A DNA stretch of 64,000 nucleotides. Origin: Lewinellaceae bacterium (GTDB lineage: Bacteria; Bacteroidota; Bacteroidia; Chitinophagales; Saprospiraceae). Both the position numbers and the translations under genes were made by a program. Below the pieces are notes generated by a model that saw nothing but the letters and a program-made list of their open reading frames with translations, was not told the DNA's origin and searched no databases. This document shows positions 1-8,845 of the stretch, one piece after another. Positions within the stretch are counted from its first letter, which is position 1. Each line of letters opens with the position of its first letter. The stretch lies in NCBI GenBank assembly GCA_020636105.1, contig JACJYL010000001.1, positions 3,844,001 through 3,908,000 on the forward strand. The letters are read 5' to 3'.

Positions 1-9
1 CTATTACGA

Positions 10-861
10 TTAAAAAATAAAAGAAGGTTCTGTCAGGTATGGAGATAAATATGACCTTGTAGTTTCCAGGAGTTTTTCGGCCACGGCGAGATCATAACTT
101 TCTTCCGTAATTTTTTTTATTTTGCAGTCAGCATAATACTCTCCTGAGGTCAAATCCTTAACCGGCGTTTCCACTAAATTCAAAAGAGTACGTGCCCCTT
201 TTTTCGGGGATTTGCCCATCAGCCGGAAAATCGCCTTCGCCAACCTATTAAAATCCCTTCCGAGTTCTGTTTTTACAAGTCCGGGATGCTGAGAATAAAT
301 GTTGATATTTTTCTCAGCAAGGTATCTGCTAATTAGGATAATTCCCAATTTGGATTGCCTGTAAGCATCAAAACCTGTGAATTTCTTCCTGGATTCCAGG
401 TCTTCAAAATGAATGATGCCCTGGTGTAAAGCGGAAGCGGTATTGATTATTTTGGGTTCCGGGGATTGCTCCAGCATTCCAGAAAGCAAATGAATGATTA
501 AAACCGGGGCCAGCAAGTTGATTTGAAAAGTTTGTTCAATATCGTTGGCGGATGCTCTGAAATTAAAATTCATGACCCCCGCATTATTGATGATCATATC
601 TAAACGATCATACTTTTTCTGTACTTCATGGCAGGCGGAAACGATGGACTCAAAGGAATCGAGGTCGCATTTAATGAGATCGATCTGCCCTTTGCCATCC
701 GGATAATTTTTAAGGTATGAGGCCAAAAGTTCATGGCCTTTTTCCTGGTTTCTGGATGTGGCTACCACCAGAGCTCCTTGGCTGGCCATGTGACAGGCAG
801 CCACTTTACCAAAACCCGAAGTTGCCCCGGTCATGAAAATTATTTTATTTTTTAATTTCAT
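10..861 (-). CDS. Short-chain dehydrogenase/reductase (SDR) family oxidoreductase
   Basis: A 283-residue classical SDR, expected to be an NAD(P)(H)-dependent cytosolic oxidoreductase with a Rossmann fold. Visible motifs are the cofactor-binding TGATSGFG near residues 11-18, the NNAG motif around residue 91 and the active-site YRQSK (YxxxK) near residue 167. Length fits the retinol dehydrogenase/WW-domain-oxidoreductase-like branch of the family, but substrate cannot be inferred. It starts at an ATG and stands alone on the minus strand, about 45 bp downstream of the DPP4-like gene, so read-through from that gene is possible. Family assignment is certain; the reaction is unknown. Confidence 0.9.
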   Translation of the reverse strand: MKLKNKIIFMTGATSGFGKVAACHMASQGALVVATSRNQEKGHELLASYLKNYPDGKGQIDLIKCDLDSFESIVSACHEVQKKYDRLDMIINNAGVMNFNFRASANDIEQTFQINLLAPVLIIHLLSGMLEQSPEPKIINTASALHQGIIHFEDLESRKKFTGFDAYRQSKLGIILISRYLAEKNINIYSQHPGLVKTELGRDFNRLAKAIFRLMGKSPKKGARTLLNLVETPVKDLTSGEYYADCKIKKITEESYDLAVAEKLLETTRSYLSPYLTEPSFIF

Positions 862-906
862 TTGTATTTATTCGATAAATAGCTGAATTCACATTTAAGT
901 AAGTCA

Positions 907-3177
907 TTAAGGTACCGCATTGGGCGGCGTATGATTCATAAGGTACTGTGTCAAAAGGGTATAGAGATGCCTGCGGGTATTGGGGCCTTCATAAATGCCA
1001 TGAGACCGGTTCGGGTAAGGCATTACCTGGAATTGTTTGTTTTGTTTTACCAGTTCGTTGATCAGCATTTCGGTGCCCTGGTAATGTACATTGTCATCCC
1101 CGGTACCGTGAACAATCAGAAGGTTGCCCTCCAGGTTCCTGGCATAGGTAATGGGAGAACCTTTGATAAAATCTTCCATATTTTCCTGCGGCAGGCCCAT
1201 ATATCTTTCCTGGTAAATATTATCATAAGCCAATTGATAGGGAACCGGGGCAACAGACATGCCGGTTTGGTAGATATCCGGATATTTAAACATCAGGTTT
1301 AAAGTCATGGATCCGCCCCCGCTCCATCCCCAAACGGCTGTTCTTTCCTCATCCAGATAATCAAGTTTCAGCATTTCCTTTGCCGCCAGGGCCTGGTCTT
1401 TTACATTGATGTCCCCTATTTTGCGATAAATGATTTTCCTCCATTTGCTGCCTTTCAGACAGGGCGTGCCGCGGTTGTCCATATCAATGATGAAGTATCC
1501 TTTTTGCGCCATCATTATTTCCCATAAACCGATAGGGGTATCCAGGGCTACCTGGCTCCATGGTTCTCCGTAAACATGGAAAAGCACCGGGTATTTTTTA
1601 TTGGGATCGAAGTTGACGGGCATGACCATTTTGACATCCATTTCAATCCCTTCTTCAGTAGTGACCGTGGTAAATTTTACTTCCGGAAGGGCAAGGGTGG
1701 AAAGTTTCTTTTTAAAGGCTTCATTATCCACGAGGGTAGTGATGGTTTTATGGTCGGGCAAACTGATCAGCCTCACGGTCTGGGGCGCGTTGGTACTTTG
1801 ATGATAGTGTATGGCATAAGCTCCGTTAGGCGAAATGTCATAAGTATTGATCCCTTCAAAAGATTCAGGGGTCAGGCGTCTGGGTTTGGCGTTTCCGGCC
1901 AAAGTCACACTAAAAAGATAACGCTGGGTACTATTGTCGGGAGAAGCGATAAAAAAAAGAGTGCCGTCGGTGGCGGTGGACATTGAAGCGACATCGTAAT
2001 CCCCTGGTGTGACCAGCGTTTTATTTCCCGTGGCAATATCCACTTTGTACACATGACGCCACTCGTCGTTTTCTGTCATTCTGAGGAAGGCGGTTTTTCC
2101 GTTTACCAGGGGCAAATCATTGTTGCCCCATCCATTGGCAGATATATCCGGATAACTGATATCTACCCAGGTATCCTCTCTTTCGGTATATATTTTTTTC
2201 AGTGTTTTTGTAGAAGGCTGATAACTCCAGACGATCAGCTGGTTTTGTTTTCGGTTCATCTGTTGAATGAGCAAGAGGTCATGATTCACCCATTGCATGC
2301 CGGGAATATAATTTTCCCTCAAACCACCTTCCAGCGGAACCCAGTGAATTTTATTATTGGATAAATTGACCAGGCCGATTCGGGCGGCAGAGGGTTCTTC
2401 TCCCACTTTTGGATATTGAATGGGAATAGGCCGGGAGTAAATAGAGTCCGTATTGTTGATCATGTAAAAGGTGCCCGTATTGGAGGCATCCAGTTGCCAA
2501 AAGGCAATGTTTTTTGCATCCGGGCTCCAGGAGAATCCGTCTCTTTTGCCAAATTCTTCCTCATAAACCCAGTCGAAAGTACCGTTGATGATGTCTTTAT
2601 TACCATCGTGTGTTAATTGGGTTACCTTTCCGGTTGAAAAGTCTTCTTTATAAATATTGAATTTTTGAACGTAAGCGACGTACTTATTGTCTGCAGAAAA
2701 TTTGGCAAACATCAGGGAGGAAGATTCAAATGTTTTTCCCAGTTGTTTTAATTGTTTGCTTTCCAGGTCATATACCCAGTAATCCCCTTTGGTATTGGAA
2801 CGCCATACACGGCTCGAATTGGTAAAGATCAACACTTTGGTGCCGTCAGGAGAGAGAGAGAAACTTTCAATAGGTAAGCTTTTCCCGGCTATTGTTAAGG
2901 CTTCAGCGCCAACAAAAAGCGTTCTGTTTTGTGTTTTGCTGTCGTACCGAATTAATTCATCTCCTCCTGCTTCAGTACTGGACGATTCTATGGTAACATA
3001 AGCCGCTCCGTTTTCTATCCACTGAATGGGCCGTTGAAAGTCTCTCCGGAATTCTCCGGAATTAAAAATGCGGTCAATGGTGAGCATGCTTGATTCCACA
3101 ACCTCCTGGGCTTTGATGAGGTGGGACGTGGATAACAAAAGGCAGCAAAAAATGTATAGAATTTTTTGACGATTCAT
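907..3177 (-). CDS. Dipeptidyl peptidase IV-like S9 family serine peptidase
   Basis: A secreted S9B prolyl-oligopeptidase-family enzyme that should remove X-Pro or X-Ala dipeptides from peptide N-termini in the periplasm or at the surface. I chose the ATG at 3177 because the protein then opens with MNRQKILYIFCCLLL, a clean signal peptide; an in-frame ATG pair at 3213 would add 12 residues that spoil it. The beta-propeller carries the diagnostic DWVYEEEF segment (the Glu pair that binds the substrate N-terminus). The C-terminal hydrolase domain shows the nucleophile WGWSGGGS near residue 619, the acid in HGTGDDNVH near 694 and the histidine in NRSHGIYEG near 726. The nucleophile elbow is GWSGGG rather than the common GWSYGG. 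It lies 64 bp downstream of the TonB receptor gene on the same strand. Confidence 0.93.
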   Translation of the reverse strand: MNRQKILYIFCCLLLSTSHLIKAQEVVESSMLTIDRIFNSGEFRRDFQRPIQWIENGAAYVTIESSSTEAGGDELIRYDSKTQNRTLFVGAEALTIAGKSLPIESFSLSPDGTKVLIFTNSSRVWRSNTKGDYWVYDLESKQLKQLGKTFESSSLMFAKFSADNKYVAYVQKFNIYKEDFSTGKVTQLTHDGNKDIINGTFDWVYEEEFGKRDGFSWSPDAKNIAFWQLDASNTGTFYMINNTDSIYSRPIPIQYPKVGEEPSAARIGLVNLSNNKIHWVPLEGGLRENYIPGMQWVNHDLLLIQQMNRKQNQLIVWSYQPSTKTLKKIYTEREDTWVDISYPDISANGWGNNDLPLVNGKTAFLRMTENDEWRHVYKVDIATGNKTLVTPGDYDVASMSTATDGTLFFIASPDNSTQRYLFSVTLAGNAKPRRLTPESFEGINTYDISPNGAYAIHYHQSTNAPQTVRLISLPDHKTITTLVDNEAFKKKLSTLALPEVKFTTVTTEEGIEMDVKMVMPVNFDPNKKYPVLFHVYGEPWSQVALDTPIGLWEIMMAQKGYFIIDMDNRGTPCLKGSKWRKIIYRKIGDINVKDQALAAKEMLKLDYLDEERTAVWGWSGGGSMTLNLMFKYPDIYQTGMSVAPVPYQLAYDNIYQERYMGLPQENMEDFIKGSPITYARNLEGNLLIVHGTGDDNVHYQGTEMLINELVKQNKQFQVMPYPNRSHGIYEGPNTRRHLYTLLTQYLMNHTPPNAVP

Positions 3178-3240
3178 AATGGTGATAATATGATGGTTAA
3201 AAAGAGACATCATGTAAATATACGCAAGCCCTTTTTAAAA

Positions 3241-5466
3241 TCAGTCCTTTTCGATTTTGTATCTCAGTCCAAGGTAAATCTCCCGTCCCCTCGTAGGGCC
3301 CCAGGCAAAAGAGGTGTCGAAATTAGGACCAAAAGGATCTTCCCAACTGATGATGGGGCGTTGCTGCCGGAAGTCAAAAATATTCTCGCATCCGGTGTAC
3401 ACTTCGAAGGCTTTTAACTTATAGGTGAATTGCGCATTGACTACTGAGAACGGTTCCGAATGATCAGGTCTTTGGAAGGCGGCATCACTGGATTCTGTGT
3501 CAGGCAATCGTTGTTGGCCGTACCAGTGCATGTTGATATCTATGTGGAATTTGCGAGACAATGGCTTGAAGCTGAAAGTCGCCAGGAATTTGTGGGCGGG
3601 ATTAAAGGGCAGTGCTTGTTTTGTGCCTTCTACCATACGGTAAACGTCGAGGAAAGTATAACCGGTCTTCCATTCGAAACGTTCCAGGATGTGGAGGAAC
3701 AATTCCGCCTGGAATCCATTACTGGTGCTGTTGCCCGTAAAATTTTTAACAATGGCTTTTGTAGGGTTCGCATCATAATCGGGGAATATCTGGTTCTGGA
3801 AATCGGTACGGTAAAAATCGGTGCTCAGGTAACCGGAGAAATTGGCGGCTTCAAATTTCTGGGTATAGTTGATCCCATAGTTCAGGGCCCGCTCCGGGTT
3901 CAGGTTTTCTGCAAAAACGATGTCCCGGGAACTCACGAGCAGGTTGATGTTTTCACTGAAAAGATTCACGGTCCGCCAACCGGTTCCAATATTGGCCCGA
4001 ATAACGGCCTGGGGGGTAACGTTGTATTTTAGCAAAGTTCTCGGCGTAAGGCTAAAACCAAACTGGTTATGATGGTCGCCGCGGATTCCGGCGATCCAGG
4101 TGAGTTTGTTGTCGAAAAATCGCATCGTATTTTCTACAAAACTTCCCGGAATGCGTTCTGTTTTTTTGTATTCGCCGGCAAAGGTTCTTTCAAGGCTATT
4201 TTCTGTAAACGAAATATTCTCATCGAGATTCAAATAACGATAGCTCACCCCGGTCTTTAATTCGTGTGCCTTGCCATAATTAAGTTCATATTGTAAATTG
4301 CCGTAAAAATTATTTTGACCGGCCAGGTATTTCGTGGTGCCAAAGTAGGATTCCTGGTCCTGGTGAAAAGCGGACATATGAAGCACGATGCCGTGAGTGT
4401 CGTTGAACCGGTAGTTTGTTTTTGTAAGGATTTCAGCATGGTTGATCTTCACGGTTTGTCCATAAGCAATGGAACTGCCCTGGTCATTTTCCGGATCAAA
4501 AAAGGTCTGTCCGCCAACCCGTTTTTCATTCATCAATTTTACGCCTATCGTCGAACTCCATCCCCATTCGGTGTCTTTCCTGTATTTGAATTTTTCGGAA
4601 ACGGAATACCGGGTGATGAGCGGCAAGTCCAGAAAATAGTCGTTATCCCGATCTGTTTTTTTACCGGGTTGCGCGGTATGCAGGGCGATGAGGTTGCTCC
4701 ACTTTTTTCCCGAATAGGCCACATTGGCATTGAATTGCTTTTCGAGGAAACTGTTCATATAAACATTGAGCAGCAGCTTGTCTGTATTGTCCGGGGATTT
4801 GGTTAATACATTGATCTGTCCGGTGATGCTTTCAAATCCCTGCAATACGCTATTGGCTCCTTTCGCCACAAAAATATTGTCGACCAAAGTTCCCGGCACA
4901 CTGCTGATGCCATAGGTATAGGAAAGCCCCTGGATGACCGGAAAGCCGTCGATCAGCACCTGATTGTACACCCCCGACAACCCCAGGATGCGCAGTTCCT
5001 TGGAATTGGTAATAATATTTGTCGTTTGCGGCTGTACGGTAAGTTGTGATTCAAAACATCCGGCCAGGTCACAACAGGCTGCTTTGCGCAGTTCAGTCTG
5101 GGTGATCTGTTGGGTTTTTATGGGGTCGATACTTGAAATGATGACTCCCGGACGTTCCCCTTTTACAACAACTGCTTCAAGTGTCTTAGAAGATCCCAGT
5201 GTAAATGTGATCGGTGCCGGTCCCGAAATATGAACCGTGTCAGGTTCATATCCCACATAGCTGGCCGAAAGCTTCTGACGCTTTTCAACCTGTCGGATTT
5301 CAAAAGTTCCGTCTGCTTCCGTAAATACCCCGACATTGGTGTCCAGCCAAAATACATTTGCTCTGACAACAGGTTCACCATTGTCGTCCACCACTTTTCC
5401 TATAATCGTTTGTGCATGCAAACAAAAAGGAAAAAGCAATAACATCACAAAAATATACTTTGACAT
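3241..5466 (-). CDS. TonB-dependent outer-membrane receptor, probably metal-related
   Basis: A 741-residue outer-membrane beta-barrel receptor. Order of parts: signal peptide (MSKYIFVMLLLFPFCLHAQ), a carboxypeptidase-regulatory-like domain (IIGKVVDDNGEPVVRANVFW, residues about 20-95), a plug domain around 105-220, then a barrel ending in the aromatic-rich REIYLGLRYKI. The plug begins with a cysteine cluster AACCDLAGCFE near residue 130, followed by a segment containing LRILGLSGVYNQVLIDG; similar CC..(S/G).FE plugs are known in receptors encoded beside HMA-domain proteins. The next upstream gene on the same strand, 60 bp away, is exactly such a secreted HMA protein, so heavy-metal (copper-like) or metallophore traffic is my inference. 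The ligand is not proven. Confidence 0.9.
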   Translation of the reverse strand: MSKYIFVMLLLFPFCLHAQTIIGKVVDDNGEPVVRANVFWLDTNVGVFTEADGTFEIRQVEKRQKLSASYVGYEPDTVHISGPAPITFTLGSSKTLEAVVVKGERPGVIISSIDPIKTQQITQTELRKAACCDLAGCFESQLTVQPQTTNIITNSKELRILGLSGVYNQVLIDGFPVIQGLSYTYGISSVPGTLVDNIFVAKGANSVLQGFESITGQINVLTKSPDNTDKLLLNVYMNSFLEKQFNANVAYSGKKWSNLIALHTAQPGKKTDRDNDYFLDLPLITRYSVSEKFKYRKDTEWGWSSTIGVKLMNEKRVGGQTFFDPENDQGSSIAYGQTVKINHAEILTKTNYRFNDTHGIVLHMSAFHQDQESYFGTTKYLAGQNNFYGNLQYELNYGKAHELKTGVSYRYLNLDENISFTENSLERTFAGEYKKTERIPGSFVENTMRFFDNKLTWIAGIRGDHHNQFGFSLTPRTLLKYNVTPQAVIRANIGTGWRTVNLFSENINLLVSSRDIVFAENLNPERALNYGINYTQKFEAANFSGYLSTDFYRTDFQNQIFPDYDANPTKAIVKNFTGNSTSNGFQAELFLHILERFEWKTGYTFLDVYRMVEGTKQALPFNPAHKFLATFSFKPLSRKFHIDINMHWYGQQRLPDTESSDAAFQRPDHSEPFSVVNAQFTYKLKAFEVYTGCENIFDFRQQRPIISWEDPFGPNFDTSFAWGPTRGREIYLGLRYKIEKD

Positions 5467-5525
5467 GAATTATTTTTTTAAACCAACCCATCAAACCTGG
5501 TAAAACCCAGCAACCAGCAACCCCT

Positions 5526-5870
5526 TTACCCCTTTACCTTGTAAGGTCTGTCGTTGGGATTCTCGCATCCCGGCGTATCCTCAATGGCTGCCCGAATTTC
5601 TTTTTCGGTAACCACGGCAGGATTGAATGTAATGATAAAGGTGGAAGTAGGACCCATTTTGCCTTCTTCACAACTGCTCACCCCATCGAGCTTTTTTACG
5701 TTGGCGGCAATGTCTTTGAGGTCATTGGCGCAACCCACCCCTTTTACCTTGACGGTGATGGTTTCTGTTTTGTCTGCCAGTACTGTGGGGGAAGTGTTTT
5801 GAGCGGTGGCGGAAAAGCCGGAAAAAGCCATGGTCATAACGACCAGGAGAAGCGAAGGAATAAATTTCAT
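5526..5870 (-). CDS. Secreted heavy-metal-associated (HMA) domain protein
   Basis: A 114-residue exported protein: signal peptide of about 23 residues (MKFIPSLLLVVMTMAFSGFSATAQ) followed by one ferredoxin-like HMA domain. The usual metal-binding loop GMTCxxC is altered here to GVGCANDLKDI, so only one of the two cysteines remains in the loop; further cysteines lie at SSCEEG and PGCENP. This pattern is seen in periplasmic HMA proteins of Bacteroidota that accompany TonB receptors. The gene precedes the receptor at 3241-5466 on the same strand, and the two probably form a transcription unit. Metal handling in the periplasm is inferred from fold and neighbour; the loss of the CxxC motif makes direct soft-metal binding uncertain. 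Confidence 0.8.
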   Translation of the reverse strand: MKFIPSLLLVVMTMAFSGFSATAQNTSPTVLADKTETITVKVKGVGCANDLKDIAANVKKLDGVSSCEEGKMGPTSTFIITFNPAVVTEKEIRAAIEDTPGCENPNDRPYKVKG

Positions 5871-5896
5871 GTGTTCGATTTTTTAATTTAGTGGTG

Positions 5897-5904
5897 CAAA
5901 AATA
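5897..5904 (-). promoter_or_regulatory. Candidate Bacteroidota -7 box upstream of the HMA/TonB genes
   Basis: On the minus strand the sequence reads TATTTTTG, which fits the TAnnTTTG -7 element, 27 bp before the HMA start codon. A TTTG lies only 12 bases further upstream, too close for a normal -33 element, so support is partial. Confidence 0.4.
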
Positions 5905-6108
5905 AGGGATTGTTGTCAAAGGGGAAAGCCTTTCGATGGATTTACATGTTGGCCGCCTGTCATTTCATGCGTTATGCCTGAAATCTGGCCGCTGCTTTTT
6001 TCCTGGAATGGAAATAATCATTTTTTAAAGAATCCGCGCTTATTTTGGTACGGAATCAACTGCGTTCAACATTGCACTATTTTAACATGGAACATTGAAC
6101 AGTTCCCT

Positions 6109-7068
6109 TTACCTCCAACGAAAGTCCACCCAGGTTTTCTGTTGATGGGGCGACAAAAAAGTCCAGGCCAGTATCCTGCTTTTTTTATTCCCGTGAGCCA
6201 TTGGAATGGTTTTGATTTCAGCGGCTTTGACAATCTTCAGCGATTCATAAGCACTTTTTAGGTTAGTCTCTTTTGAGATCAGGGAAGAAAACCAAAAGCA
6301 ACGGGAAGCAAAAGTTTTACTTTGCCTGATCATGTCTTCGACGAATTTTTTTTCACCTCCTTCACACCAGAGTTCGTTTTGGGTGCCGCTGAAATTACGC
6401 AGGGGCCTGGCTGTTTTAGGGGCGTTCAGGTTTTTTAGTTTACGTGTTGTAGCCGATAGTGCTTCCTTTGCAGACGCATGAAAAGGAGGGTTGCATATCG
6501 AAAAATCGATGTACTCCCCTTTTTGAATCATACCCTGATAAATTTCTTTCGGGTTGGCTTGTAACCGGACGTCAATTTTTCCTGTTAATGCAGCATTGGC
6601 TTCGATGATAGCCCTGGCAGAAGTTACCGCAACCGGATCAATGTCAGCTCCGATAAACGACCAGCCATAAGTTGTGGTGCCTAAAACAGGATAAATGCAA
6701 TTGGCGCCAACACCAATGTCGAGTCCTTTAATTTTATCCCCCGTAGGAATACGTTGATTATTACAAGAGGCTAATAAATCTGCGATGTGGTGAACATAAT
6801 CGGCCCGGCCGGGGATGGGGGGACATAAATAACCAGTGGGAATGTCCCAGGAGTCGATGTGGTAAAAATGCCTGAGTAAGGCTTTGTTTAGCATTTTTAC
6901 GGCCTCGGGGTTGAAAAAATCTATAGATTCGTCCTGGTGATCATTCAAACGGACAAAGGGCTCCAATTCCGGACAATTGCCAACCAGCGTTTTGAAATCA
7001 TAACGTCCGCGATGTGGGTTACGGGGATGTAAACCCGGTTGCTGTTTTAGTTTCTTTTTATCCTTCAT
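6109..7068 (-). CDS. rlmF: 23S rRNA (adenine(1618)-N6)-methyltransferase RlmF
   Basis: A 319-residue SAM-dependent methyltransferase that modifies A1618 (E. coli numbering) of 23S rRNA. The N-terminus LHPRNPHRGRYDF is the family signature, the SAM-binding glycine stretch is GLDIGVGANCIYP near residue 135, and the catalytic motif is CNPPFHAS near residue 200 (N6-adenine type NPPF). Length matches the family. Its start codon lies inside the last 11 bases of the START-domain gene, so the two are translationally coupled or at least co-transcribed, although no functional link is obvious. Confidence 0.93.
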   Translation of the reverse strand: MKDKKKLKQQPGLHPRNPHRGRYDFKTLVGNCPELEPFVRLNDHQDESIDFFNPEAVKMLNKALLRHFYHIDSWDIPTGYLCPPIPGRADYVHHIADLLASCNNQRIPTGDKIKGLDIGVGANCIYPVLGTTTYGWSFIGADIDPVAVTSARAIIEANAALTGKIDVRLQANPKEIYQGMIQKGEYIDFSICNPPFHASAKEALSATTRKLKNLNAPKTARPLRNFSGTQNELWCEGGEKKFVEDMIRQSKTFASRCFWFSSLISKETNLKSAYESLKIVKAAEIKTIPMAHGNKKSRILAWTFLSPHQQKTWVDFRWR

Positions 7069-7693
7069 TTTTGCTTAGTGAAATAATCCTGTCAATCATC
7101 CTGGCAGGCCCGTCAGGAAACCAGAGGTTGGCCATCCAGGTTGGCAGACTACTTACGGGTTGAAATTTGGATTTTAGGGTGATCTTTATTTTCCCGTTAT
7201 CCAGTTTGGTGAAAATATAGTCAGTATTATAGAGTAATATTCTTTTTACATCCTTTCTTCCTATTTTATTCGGACTGGCCGTAGAAACAAAAGTGGCGGT
7301 CTGTCCATCATTGCTAAATAAAAATCGGGTGACACTATCCGAATTAGGTAAGGGCCACGGCATATCCGTATAGTAATAATTATACCACTCTGATTCGCTC
7401 TCTTTCTCCAGCATTTCGGTTTTTGCTGTATAATCAAAGATTTTTTTGTGCAAGGCCGTGTTTTTCATAACCTTGATACAGGATTCAAAATTTGCTTCCA
7501 CTTCGGCTATCGCTATGTATTCAATGGTTTGTACGACTTCGCCCCCCGGGCCGGGTTGATCGCTGATCAATGATTTGACTTCGGTATTTCTTATTTTGGA
7601 AATTTCCGTCGTCCATTTTTTATTTTGTGCCCCGGCCAGATTTACAGCCCCAAAAAACAGGGTGAACAAGACTATTGTTTGTTGAGATGGCAC
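7058..7693 (-). CDS. START/SRPBCC-domain secreted protein
   Basis: A 211-residue protein with an N-terminal signal peptide (TIVLFTLFFGAVNLAGAQ) and a single START-like helix-grip domain: the pattern of alternating strands, the central IEYIAIAEVEANFESCIKVM and the closing SSLPTWMANLWFPDGPARMI are typical of Bacteroidota START proteins, which bind lipids or other hydrophobic ligands. It begins with GTG; a TTG 24 bases further in would give a shorter signal peptide. The gene overlaps the start of rlmF by 11 bp. The ligand is unknown. Confidence 0.75.
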   Translation of the reverse strand: MPSQQTIVLFTLFFGAVNLAGAQNKKWTTEISKIRNTEVKSLISDQPGPGGEVVQTIEYIAIAEVEANFESCIKVMKNTALHKKIFDYTAKTEMLEKESESEWYNYYYTDMPWPLPNSDSVTRFLFSNDGQTATFVSTASPNKIGRKDVKRILLYNTDYIFTKLDNGKIKITLKSKFQPVSSLPTWMANLWFPDGPARMIDRIISLSKNEG

Positions 7694-7730
7694 GATTTGT
7701 ATTGATGCTTTATTTATTAAATGAAGATTA

Positions 7731-7774
7731 AGCTACTCGCAGTTGGAGTTTGATCTGCAATTGCCGGAGTAGCT
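7731..7774. terminator. Hairpin between two minus-strand genes, possible terminator
   Basis: The arms AGCTACTC (7731-7738) and GAGTAGCT (7767-7774) pair perfectly, with further GCA/TTG complementarity inside. It sits just past the stop of the orphan gene at 7791-8363. There is no clear T-run on the minus strand, so termination is only suggested. Confidence 0.4.
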
Positions 7775-7790
7775 ATATTATGCACAGTTT

Positions 7791-8363
7791 TTATTTCCAT
7801 ACTTTTTCCGCCTTCTTCAGCATCTTTTTTAATATTTTATGTGATTTGAGTTTTTTGTTAATCTTCCAGTTTTCTGGCTCATATTTCTTATTTATCATGT
7901 AGTTATCAAAATATTTAATTCCTTCATTTTTGCCAAATTTATATTTTATTTGGATGAAACTCGACGCCACAACGCTGTTCGTTTTGTATTCTTCATTTTC
8001 GAGCGTTTTCAAGTTCTTATTAAGAAAAACAAACAAATTATTACTAGTTAACAATTTAGCTGTATGAATTTTACAACAACTTATTTTTTGTATATATTTT
8101 TTGGTACCAATTTCCCAAATGTAAAATCGAAAAATGTTATTTCCTTTGCAAATGCATGTATCTGAATTTTCTGTCACCAAATAATCCCCAGAATGGTTTC
8201 CTGAATATAATTCAATTATTGTATCGATGTTTTGATTAATTAAAGAATCCCATTTTATTTTTCCGAACTCATGCAAGTCTATACTTAAATTCAAGTTTTC
8301 TTGGCTTTGAATTGAGTTGCAAATGGTAAAAGTACCAATGAAAATTAAGATATACTTGATCAT
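7791..8363 (-). CDS. Hypothetical secreted protein, AT-rich orphan
   Basis: A 190-residue protein that I do not recognise. It opens with MKYILIF-like hydrophobic residues (MIKYILIFIGTFTICNSIQS), a probable type I signal peptide, and then alternates strands and charged helices. Two short cysteine groups (DTCICKG and ISCCKIH) could form disulfides. The C-terminus is very lysine-rich (HKILKKMLKKAEKVWK). Base composition is clearly more AT-rich than the neighbouring genes, and it borders the palindromic noncoding block at 8.4-8.8 kb, which together suggest recent acquisition. No operon partner is evident. Confidence 0.6.
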   Translation of the reverse strand: MIKYILIFIGTFTICNSIQSQENLNLSIDLHEFGKIKWDSLINQNIDTIIELYSGNHSGDYLVTENSDTCICKGNNIFRFYIWEIGTKKYIQKISCCKIHTAKLLTSNNLFVFLNKNLKTLENEEYKTNSVVASSFIQIKYKFGKNEGIKYFDNYMINKKYEPENWKINKKLKSHKILKKMLKKAEKVWK

Positions 8364-8393
8364 TTTTTAATTGTGTATACTATTATCGTGTAA

Positions 8394-8401
8394 CAAAAAT
8401 A
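8394..8401 (-). promoter_or_regulatory. Candidate -7 box for the orphan secreted protein
   Basis: Minus-strand TATTTTTG fits TAnnTTTG and lies 31 bp before the ATG at 8363. No TTG is found at the -33 position. The same bases form part of a GTGTAACAAAA motif repeated in inverted orientation at 8755-8765. Confidence 0.35.
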
Positions 8402-8470
8402 ATCGCTTTAAATAAAATTTCGATTGCCCAGTGCTTATTGAAATTAAATAATGAACCGCCGAATTAAAAT

Positions 8471-8637
8471 TAGGTGCAGAGCACCTTAATCTGTGTTGGC
8501 AAACACAGATTAAGGAGATTCAAGGTGCAGCGCACCGCAACCTAAACCTTCGAACATCGAAAGAATGTTGCGGTGCGCTGCACCTTAGATAGATTTTTTA
8601 ATCTTTTTACAACAAATTTTTCGGTGCTCTGCACCTA
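8471..8637. repeat. Nested palindromic noncoding element (REP/MITE-like)
   Basis: Three sets of perfect inverted repeats are packed into 167 bp. The outer 15-base arms are TAGGTGCAGAGCACC (8471-8485) and its complement (8623-8637). A self-contained hairpin with 13-base arms lies at 8485-8497/8502-8514. Inner 20-base arms run at 8522-8541 and 8567-8586, both built on the GGTGCRGMGCACC core. A small TTCGA/TCGAA hairpin is in the centre. No reading frame covers it. It resembles a REP/BIME-type structured repeat or a small non-autonomous element. Confidence 0.75.
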
Positions 8638-8730
8638 TTATAATTTTCTGCGGCGTCAGGCAGGCTAAAGCACAGAGCGATGGATGGCTTTACAAAAATT
8701 AAATTTCCAGGAGAAATCTGTAAAATTTCT

Positions 8731-8766
8731 TTATTCAAAAAATATAATTAATCTTTTGTTACACAG
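8731..8766 (+). repeat. 36-base intergenic repeat, copy 1
   Basis: Starts TTATTCAAAAAATATAAT and ends GTTACACAG; 33 of 36 bases match the copy at 25595-25630. Both copies are intergenic and in the same orientation. Confidence 0.65.
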
Positions 8767-8782
8767 TACTATGCCCGTAAAC

Positions 8783-8827
8783 AAAAATAGCGGATTATCT
8801 ACCATTTGTAAATAACCCGCTATTTTT
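8783..8827. terminator. Rho-independent terminator after asnS
   Basis: Arms AAAAATAGCGG (8783-8793) and CCGCTATTTTT (8817-8827) form a long stem extended by TTAT/ATAA and TAC/GTA pairs. It begins 19 bp past the asnS stop codon and gives a U-run when read on the minus strand. Confidence 0.75.
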
Positions 8828-8845
8828 TGAGCAAGAATGCTGTGC

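Noticed and set aside
8471..8637. CRISPR array
   Set aside because: The repeats are inverted and nested, not direct repeats with regular spacers.
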